5,816 bases of DNA from Sporomusaceae bacterium UBA1887 (GTDB lineage: Bacteria; Bacillota; Negativicutes; Sporomusales; DSM-15969), in contig DDHB01000024.1 in NCBI GenBank assembly GCA_002337925.1, positions 9,058-14,873 on the forward strand, in the 5' to 3' direction. A program made the position numbers and the translations under genes. A model generated the notes under the pieces. It was not told where the DNA came from, made no database searches, and was given only the letters and a program-made list of their open reading frames with translations. Positions within the stretch are counted from its first letter, which is position 1; the number at the start of each line of letters is the position of its first letter. Shown here piece by piece: positions 1 to 4,408 of this stretch.

Positions 1-25
1 TGGTAATATATTGGAATTATTACCA
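1..25. repeat. AT-rich inverted repeat at the window edge
   Basis: TGGTAATA at 1-8 is exactly complementary to TATTACCA at 18-25, leaving a 9-base loop. It lies 22 bases beyond the stop codon of the SEDS gene. The stem is AT-rich and no T-run is visible on the plus side. The minus-side tail is outside the window, so a terminator cannot be confirmed. The symmetry would also suit an operator for whatever lies to the left. The arms may extend past base 1. Confidence 0.4.
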
Positions 26-47
26 TCAGAGGGCTGTTTTAATCATT

Positions 48-1220
48 CTATTTGCGATTTACCAGCTGCAATCGCCGGCGGGCACGACGATTTGGATCTA
101 ACTGCGGCTCAGGCTTAAAGGGTTGACTGCCTTCAGCAGCCGCCTGACGGCCAATACTGACGAGAATCCCTACTGCAAGCATATTCACAATGAGCGAAGT
201 ACCACCAAAGCTGATAAACGGCAAAGGCACACCTGTAACTGGCAGGATACCGCAGACCATCGCAATATTACCTACCGCTTGTCCACCAAGCAGCGCTGTC
301 AGTCCTCCGGCAAGCAGCATTCCATATCCATCTGGAGCTTTAATCGCAATTTTAGTTCCGTACCAGCTGATCGAAGCAAACAAAATTAAAATGACAACTA
401 CTCCCATGAAGCCCATTTCCTGGCTGAGTACGGCAAAAGCAAAGTCCGTATGCGCTTCAGGCAAATAAAAAAACTTGCTTGCTCCCAGCCCCAGCCCCGT
501 ACCGGTGAAGCCTCCCGAGCCAATAGCCAGCAAAGCCTGAACCGCCTGATAGCCGATATCCTGCTGAAAAGCCCAGGGATTAAACCAGGCAGCAATACGC
601 ACAACCCGGTACGGAGCAGCATAAACTGATGCAACAACCACTATTGCACCAATGCTGACTAATCCGAGCCATTCATGCCGGGGAATGCCGCTTAATAAAT
701 ATACAACCATACATAAGGCAAAGATCACAACAGCAGTACCCATATCAGGCTGCTTGTACACCAATACCACCATAATGCCCGTGAGCCAGAAGGGCCAGGA
801 AAAAATACTCGTCCTGCGGCCTTTATCGAGCAGCATTCCTAAATACGCGGCCGTCATCATCACCGCAGCCAGTTTAGCTAGTTCAGAAGGCTGGAAGGTC
901 ATGCCCAGCTTAAGCCAGCGCCTGGCACCATTCGCTTCTAACCCCATGACAGGAACTAGCGCCAAGGTAATCAAGGTCCCCAAAATAATGACAGGAACAA
1001 GCCATTTATACCGGCGATAATCAAACTTCGCTGTCAGCCACAACAAAATAATGCCAATACCGAAAGCCTGCAGGTGCCGTTTTAAGTAAAAGTAGCTGTC
1101 ATTCCATTCCCTGCTTGCTGTAACGAAGCTGGCACTAAAAATATTCACAGTCCCAATTGCAAATAAAATAATAACAAGATATAAAACGGCTTGCGCCGGA
1201 TTTGACCATAAGGCAGGCAT
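48..1220 (-). CDS. SEDS-family peptidoglycan glycosyltransferase, FtsW/SpoVE type
   Basis: This is a 390-residue polytopic membrane protein of the FtsW/RodA/SpoVE (SEDS) family. These proteins polymerise lipid II into glycan strands together with a class B penicillin-binding protein. About ten hydrophobic helices are visible between residues 10 and 357, followed by a basic tail (NRRARRRLQ, about 378-386). Family signatures are NGARRWL (97-103), PSELAKL (111-117), the extracellular loop YLPEAHTDFAFA (252-263) with the conserved, catalytically required Asp at 259, and PLPFISFGGTSL (332-343). The PEAHTDF loop and the PLPFISFGG ending are closer to FtsW/SpoVE than to RodA. No division genes adjoin it, so division versus sporulation use is open. 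I chose ATG 1220 because AAGGTG sits 6 bases upstream. An in-frame ATG at 1325 would lie upstream of the promoter and would add 35 residues unlike the family N-terminus. Family assignment is very sure; subfamily is not. Confidence 0.95.
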   Translation of the reverse strand: MPALWSNPAQAVLYLVIILFAIGTVNIFSASFVTASREWNDSYFYLKRHLQAFGIGIILLWLTAKFDYRRYKWLVPVIILGTLITLALVPVMGLEANGARRWLKLGMTFQPSELAKLAAVMMTAAYLGMLLDKGRRTSIFSWPFWLTGIMVVLVYKQPDMGTAVVIFALCMVVYLLSGIPRHEWLGLVSIGAIVVVASVYAAPYRVVRIAAWFNPWAFQQDIGYQAVQALLAIGSGGFTGTGLGLGASKFFYLPEAHTDFAFAVLSQEMGFMGVVVILILFASISWYGTKIAIKAPDGYGMLLAGGLTALLGGQAVGNIAMVCGILPVTGVPLPFISFGGTSLIVNMLAVGILVSIGRQAAAEGSQPFKPEPQLDPNRRARRRLQLVNRK

Positions 1221-1226
1221 TCTATT

Positions 1227-1232
1227 CACCTT
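1227..1232 (-). promoter_or_regulatory. Ribosome binding site of the SEDS gene
   Basis: AAGGTG reads on the minus strand 6 bases before ATG 1220. It decides the start against the longer in-frame ATG at 1325. The divergent gene has the same arrangement, AGGTG followed by 6 bases and ATG. Confidence 0.75.
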
Positions 1233-1263
1233 GCATTCGCCCCCATCTATGTATACTCGTCTT

Positions 1264-1292
1264 ATTATACCAGAAACGCATGGTTGTCCCAA
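1264..1292 (-). promoter_or_regulatory. Vegetative (sigma-A type) promoter of the SEDS gene
   Basis: On the minus strand, TTGGGA (1292-1287) is followed by a 17-base spacer and a perfect TATAAT (1269-1264). A TG one base before the -10 makes it an extended -10 promoter. Transcription should start near 1257, giving a leader of about 37 bases before ATG 1220. The -35 matches the consensus at 4 of 6 positions. Vegetative expression would favour a housekeeping FtsW-like role over a purely sporulation-specific one. This is a motif-based prediction. Confidence 0.7.
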
Positions 1293-1335
1293 TAAGAATG
1301 ACTGACTTTCTTCCATTATTATCATTTATAAAATG

Positions 1336-1340
1336 AGGTG
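1336..1340 (+). promoter_or_regulatory. Ribosome binding site of the propeller-like gene
   Basis: AGGTG lies 6 bases before ATG 1347. This favours that start over the in-frame GTG at 1338, which overlaps the site itself. I found no convincing plus-strand promoter in the 126-base divergent intergenic region. TTGCAT (1231-1236) with TATACT (1252-1257) has only a 15-base spacer and a poor -35. Confidence 0.65.
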
Positions 1341-1346
1341 AACGCA

Positions 1347-2276
1347 ATGAACACATGTTATCAATTGCTGATAGTGGATACTACTGCCCAAACCTTACTG
1401 GTTGTTGACGGTCTCACGAATGCAATCCTCGCTGAGGTTGCGCTTCCGGCAGCAGAAGCAATCACTGCCATTTATCCCGCTGACGACGGCAGTAAGGTAT
1501 TTTTACCCGCTGCCGGCAATGGTGGCAGCGGCTCCATACATATCCTGAATTTAACGAATTACTCACTCTACCGGCTTCCTGTTGCCATTTCTCATCCGGA
1601 ATACTTCACTCTGCAGCACACACTAGCCTATTTCGCCGATCCAGCAGGCACTCTCTATACGTTAGATACAGCAACGCTCGCAGTAACGCCGGGAAAAACC
1701 AATAATACCCGGCTATCCTGTATGTCTCTTGCCGCGACTTCTGAACATCTCTTTTCACTGTGGGAAGAGGGTGCGAGCGGTCTTCTTTCTGTTATGAATA
1801 CAGCAGGCCAACTGCTTAGAGAATACCGGCTCCCCGGGGCACCGACCGCGATGACTCTTGATGCAGCTGGCCTGGCCTATGTCACCCTGGCAGGAGAAAA
1901 TAATCAGCTCGGACTCGCTGTTATCGGCAAAGAACCCGGAGATCTACCACCAACTGCACTTAAACTTACCTGTCCTCACTGCAAAGTGCCACTTACCGGC
2001 TATCCGATTCACCTGGCTGTTTCAGAGACCACTATTTATTTGATTACAGAAGAGGGAGCACTTACCATGATTGATAAGATGACGCTTCAGCCAACGCAGC
2101 ATATTCTTTTAGGGCAGCCTCTCGATACCATCCATCTTCTACCGAATGGACAGCAGGCTATCGGTCTTTCCGTAATGAAAGGGAACCTCGCCATGATTGA
2201 CCTTAGTGCCGGGCGAATAACGGCACTAACCGCTACCAGCCATTACTTAGGGCCTATTGCCATAGTACGAAAATAA
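1347..2276 (+). CDS. Hypothetical cytoplasmic beta-propeller-like repeat protein
   Basis: This 309-residue protein is one I do not recognise as a named family. It has no signal peptide or membrane segment. Its sequence falls into about seven degenerate units of roughly 40 residues. They share the pattern of a hydrophobic strand, a turn with Asp or Asn and Thr, and a second strand, for example LLIVDTTAQTLLVVDGLT (7-24), GSIHILNLTNYSL (62-74), GTLYTLDTATLAV (101-113), GALTMIDKMTLQP (237-249) and GNLAMIDLSAGRI (279-291). This resembles YncE/SMP-30-like propellers, where such units form four-stranded blades. The N-terminal strand may close the ring. A CPHC motif at 209-212 looks like half of a zinc knuckle, but no second CxxC pair is present. 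No catalytic residues can be assigned. It is transcribed away from the SEDS gene and ends at a strong hairpin, so it appears to be a single-gene unit. A scaffold or binding role is possible but unproven. Confidence 0.8.
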   Translation: MNTCYQLLIVDTTAQTLLVVDGLTNAILAEVALPAAEAITAIYPADDGSKVFLPAAGNGGSGSIHILNLTNYSLYRLPVAISHPEYFTLQHTLAYFADPAGTLYTLDTATLAVTPGKTNNTRLSCMSLAATSEHLFSLWEEGASGLLSVMNTAGQLLREYRLPGAPTAMTLDAAGLAYVTLAGENNQLGLAVIGKEPGDLPPTALKLTCPHCKVPLTGYPIHLAVSETTIYLITEEGALTMIDKMTLQPTQHILLGQPLDTIHLLPNGQQAIGLSVMKGNLAMIDLSAGRITALTATSHYLGPIAIVRK

Positions 2277-2281
2277 TCAAA

Positions 2282-2307
2282 GCCCCTTTCCGCAACTGGA
2301 AAGGGGC
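2282..2307. terminator. Hairpin terminator between convergent genes
   Basis: GCCCCTTTCC (2282-2291) pairs perfectly with GGAAAGGGGC (2298-2307), giving a 10 bp GC-rich stem with a 6-base loop. The plus-strand stem begins 5 bases after the stop codon of the propeller-like gene and is followed by CTTAACTTT. On the minus strand it lies 22 bases beyond the stop of the DUF2935 gene and is followed by CTTTGATTATTTT. Both tails are T-rich but interrupted. The position between convergent genes suits a bidirectional intrinsic terminator. Confidence 0.8.
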
Positions 2308-2329
2308 CTTAACTTTATCAGCATCAATG

Positions 2330-3637
2330 CTACTCCTCCGCTTTCCCCAGAGGACGAGGCCACTTGCCTGACCACTTGAATTTGCCGTCCGGTTTCTCCT
2401 GCTCAGCCGGTTTCGGACTCTCGGATACTGGCTCAGACTGGATGACCGGCTCCTCATCACGCGGGTAAAACTTAGGTTTCATGTAATTTGCTTTACTCTG
2501 ACTGCTAGAGCTAAAATCATCGTCACAATCATCATCAAACTCATCTATGTCTGTATCACAATCGTCGTCATCGTCATCACAATCATCATCATCGTCGTCG
2601 TCATCGCAGTCATCGTCGCAATCGTCATCACAGTCATCGTCATCATCATTTGCCGAGCTGCTATACTGGCTTGTCAGCGAAGCCGTGTCACTGTCATCAT
2701 TATTGCAGAAGCTGTCTACCAGGCTCTCGTCCAGATCAGGCTGCAGGTAATCACCTTCTGTCCCAATCAGACCTTTTTCCATCATTGTTAATATCATCAG
2801 GAAATGATCTGCTTCCCTGCGTACATGATCTGCCAGTAACGCCGGCAGAATACTGGCTATTCTGCAATTCTCTACCATAGTATAGAGCGCTTTTTTGAAA
2901 TCCCGCAGTCTGAGAGTTGCTGAACGGACATCATGAATAAATCTGCCATATACTGGCGGATTAAGATGAGGTAGACAAGTGGTCGTCGAATATTGATGTT
3001 TCTTTTTGCTTTTCTTCTTGGAAGAGACCGTCACCAGCGGCAATTGGCTTGGATGCTGCAGCATGCTGTAAAAATCATTTGCCTGCAGGAATAAGTTGTC
3101 AAACTCAGTAGAAAAATCCCCTACCATATTCATTATAATCCGTTCGGAAGGATCAATATGTCCTTCAATGAATTTGGTATGATCAGCCATTATTCTCAGC
3201 CAAAAGACATTCTCCCGTGCTTTGGACAGATGATAATTCTTACTGTGACACTCTTTGATTTTTCCGAATAAGGCCAGCACATATTCCGCTTCCCGGGCCA
3301 TATGATCCAAAAAGAGCGGCGGGTTATTGCCGATTAATTTGCACAGCAAAACCTGTTGCAGTAAATGACGCTTGAAACGGAGAAATTCAGCAACTGTATC
3401 AAGGGCATTATCAACCAGTTCCGCAAACTTCTTCTCACTGGCAACTTTCTCCGCTCGATTATACAAAGCTCCGAACTCTTTGTAAAAACACTCCGCTTCA
3501 CTAATTAAACTCGTACTTTCGCAAGGCAATCCCATTTTAATGAACAAAGCATGCTCCCGCATGATTTCCAGCCAGAATTTAACCTCTTCCATGTTTAAAG
3601 GCGGAACCGGGGCTCCCATGGTAATAGGGCGCGACAT
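2330..3637 (-). CDS. DUF2935 duplicated helical-bundle protein with Asp/Cys-rich C-terminal tract
   Basis: This 435-residue protein appears soluble, with no signal peptide or membrane helix. Residues about 16-128 and 139-290 are two copies of a DUF2935-like all-alpha unit. The copies align at FWLEIMREHALFI (21-33) with FWLRIMADHTKFI (145-157), and at LDHMAREAEYVLAL (110-123) with LADHVRREADHFLMIL (268-283). The repeated His and acidic residues (H29, H112, E115, H153, H271, E275) are placed like metal ligands in ferritin-like bundles; metal binding here is inferred. A basic KKKSKKKH segment (207-214) interrupts the second copy. The tail is unusual: a Ser-rich stretch, then residues 331-375 with 34 Asp and 6 Cys of 45, then a Pro- and charge-rich end with KWSGKWPRPLG (421-431). 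ATG 3637 is supported by GGGAGAG 7 bases upstream. It follows trmB after 82 bases and may also have its own promoter. The molecular function is unknown. Metal storage or a spore-associated role are hypotheses only. Confidence 0.9.
   Translation of the reverse strand: MSRPITMGAPVPPLNMEEVKFWLEIMREHALFIKMGLPCESTSLISEAECFYKEFGALYNRAEKVASEKKFAELVDNALDTVAEFLRFKRHLLQQVLLCKLIGNNPPLFLDHMAREAEYVLALFGKIKECHSKNYHLSKARENVFWLRIMADHTKFIEGHIDPSERIIMNMVGDFSTEFDNLFLQANDFYSMLQHPSQLPLVTVSSKKKSKKKHQYSTTTCLPHLNPPVYGRFIHDVRSATLRLRDFKKALYTMVENCRIASILPALLADHVRREADHFLMILTMMEKGLIGTEGDYLQPDLDESLVDSFCNNDDSDTASLTSQYSSSANDDDDDCDDDCDDDCDDDDDDDDCDDDDDDCDTDIDEFDDDCDDDFSSSSQSKANYMKPKFYPRDEEPVIQSEPVSESPKPAEQEKPDGKFKWSGKWPRPLGKAEE
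2513..2647 (-). repeat. Imperfect GAY-triplet repeat encoding the Asp/Cys tract
   Basis: On the minus strand, 34 of 45 consecutive codons are GAT or GAC, broken at intervals by TGT or TGC. Part of it is arranged as 12-base units encoding Cys-Asp-Asp-Asp, three in a row at roughly 2606-2641, with small synonymous changes. Because the unit is a triplet, gain or loss of copies would keep the reading frame and only change tail length. The synonymous mixture of GAT and GAC suggests the tract is not a fresh slippage product. The plus strand reads as poly-Ser in one frame, which is a shadow. Confidence 0.85.
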
Positions 3638-3654
3638 AGCAACACTCTCCCATT

Positions 3655-3680
3655 TACAGATTACAGTGTTACTACAGTGT
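3655..3680. repeat. Short TACAG(TGT) repeats upstream of the DUF2935 gene
   Basis: The octamer TACAGTGT occurs twice on the plus strand, at 3662-3669 and 3673-3680, starting 11 bases apart. A further partial copy TACAG is at 3655-3659. The right copy, extended by one base, is a 9-base palindrome (TACA-G-TGTA). The copies lie between the candidate -10 element and the ribosome binding site, where a bound protein could block transcription. An operator role is inferred from spacing alone. Confidence 0.35.
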
Positions 3681-3702
3681 ATGCCGAGCTTGGCGTTTAT
3701 GT
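3676..3702 (-). promoter_or_regulatory. Candidate sporulation sigma-E-like promoter of the DUF2935 gene
   Basis: On the minus strand, ACATAAA (3702-3696) fits the sigma-E -35 pattern with a central ATA. CATACACT (3683-3676) fits the -10 pattern CATACAnT. The spacer is 12 bases, slightly shorter than is usual for this sigma factor (about 13-15). A start near 3669 would give a leader of about 31 bases carrying the GGGAGAG ribosome binding site. No acceptable sigma-A promoter was seen in the same gap. The match is short and AT-rich, so chance is a real alternative. Confidence 0.3.
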
Positions 3703-3719
3703 GATGTTTATTTTATTAA

Positions 3720-4373
3720 TTAGCAAAGAATCTTTGGTGGTTTCGCTTCACAACGGTAAATAGGGCCACCCTTTGAGCTGAACTTTATCTCATATTCGGT
3801 CATCACATTACCTGTAAAATCACTATTATGCAAATCATAGGATACATGTTCCAGCGGCCACTGATAATTAGCAAATTCCTCTAAAGAAAAGCGGAACAAT
3901 TGCTCATTGTCTGTCTTAAAATGAATATCTCCGCCAGGAGAAAGTAACTGTCGATACATGTCCAAAAAGCGATGGTGCGTAAGGCGCCGCTTGTCGTGAC
4001 GCGCTTTAGGCCAAGGATCACAAAAATTAATATAAAACCGATTGACTTCTGCCGGTGCAAAAAGATTCATTACATGATTAATATCAAACACCAATAACCT
4101 TACGTTTGTTAACTGCTTCTCAGCTATTTTTTGCGCAGCATAATACAAAACATCTTGCTGTGCTTCAATGCCAATAAAATTAATATGCGGATACATTTCG
4201 GCCATGCCACAAATGAACCGGCCTTTGCCGGTACCCAGCTCGACATGCAATGGTGCCGTCCGTCCAAAAATACTTTGCCACTGGCCTTGCAATATTTCAT
4301 CATCAGGCAGCAAAACAAAGCTTTCATATTTCTCTAAAGCCTGGCTCACCCACGGCTTCTTTCGTAAACGCAC
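3720..4373 (-). CDS. trmB: tRNA (guanine-N7-)-methyltransferase TrmB
   Basis: This cytoplasmic enzyme transfers a methyl group from S-adenosylmethionine to N7 of guanine 46 in the variable loop of many tRNAs. At 217 residues it has the usual length for bacterial TrmB. The Rossmann-fold SAM site is visible as HVELGTGKGRF (43-53) with E45, and FIGIEAQ (66-72) with E70. The family hallmark FCDPWPKARHDKRRL (117-131) follows, with D119 and the basic tRNA-contacting stretch. HFKTDNEQLF (151-160) with D155 and the C-terminal TEYEIKF (192-198) complete the set, so the enzyme should be active. The start is GTG at 4373, with GGGAG 8 bases upstream. An ATG overlapping it by one base pair step (4375-4373) is in another frame that stops after nine codons. 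It lies 35 bases after the regulator gene with no terminator between, suggesting co-transcription. A functional link with the regulator is not evident. Confidence 0.97.
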   Translation of the reverse strand: MRLRKKPWVSQALEKYESFVLLPDDEILQGQWQSIFGRTAPLHVELGTGKGRFICGMAEMYPHINFIGIEAQQDVLYYAAQKIAEKQLTNVRLLVFDINHVMNLFAPAEVNRFYINFCDPWPKARHDKRRLTHHRFLDMYRQLLSPGGDIHFKTDNEQLFRFSLEEFANYQWPLEHVSYDLHNSDFTGNVMTEYEIKFSSKGGPIYRCEAKPPKILC

Positions 4374-4381
4374 ATCAATCG

Positions 4382-4386
4382 CTCCC
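4382..4386 (-). promoter_or_regulatory. Ribosome binding site of trmB supporting a GTG start
   Basis: GGGAG on the minus strand lies 8 bases before GTG 4373. The reading frame is closed upstream by a TAA at 4400-4398, and no in-frame ATG lies between. GTG is therefore the best start. Confidence 0.6.
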
Positions 4387-4408
4387 AGTCTATATTCTTA
4401 TTAGCAGA

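Noticed and set aside
652..1020. 122-codon open frame on the plus strand inside the SEDS gene
   Set aside because: It is antisense to conserved membrane helices and family motifs and has no independent support.
1231..1257. Plus-strand promoter TTGCAT / TATACT for the propeller-like gene
   Set aside because: The spacer is only 15 bases and the -35 matches at 3 of 6 positions, so it is too weak to list as a feature.
2320..2331. AGCAT-CA-ATGCT mini hairpin at the DUF2935 stop codon
   Set aside because: The two-base loop is too tight and the stem too short to be meaningful next to the 10 bp terminator.
2513..2647. CRISPR array or mobile-element repeat
   Set aside because: The repeat is a coding triplet repeat in frame with a conserved protein; there are no spacers of uniform length and no terminal inverted repeats.
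2547..2750. Plus-strand reading frame rich in Ser and Gln
   Set aside because: It is the reverse-strand shadow of the GAY-triplet repeat in the DUF2935 gene, and it has no ribosome binding site or family resemblance.
3660..3688. Sigma-A promoter with TGTAAT as -10 upstream of the DUF2935 gene
   Set aside because: No sequence at 16-18 bases upstream resembles TTGACA, and there is no extended -10.
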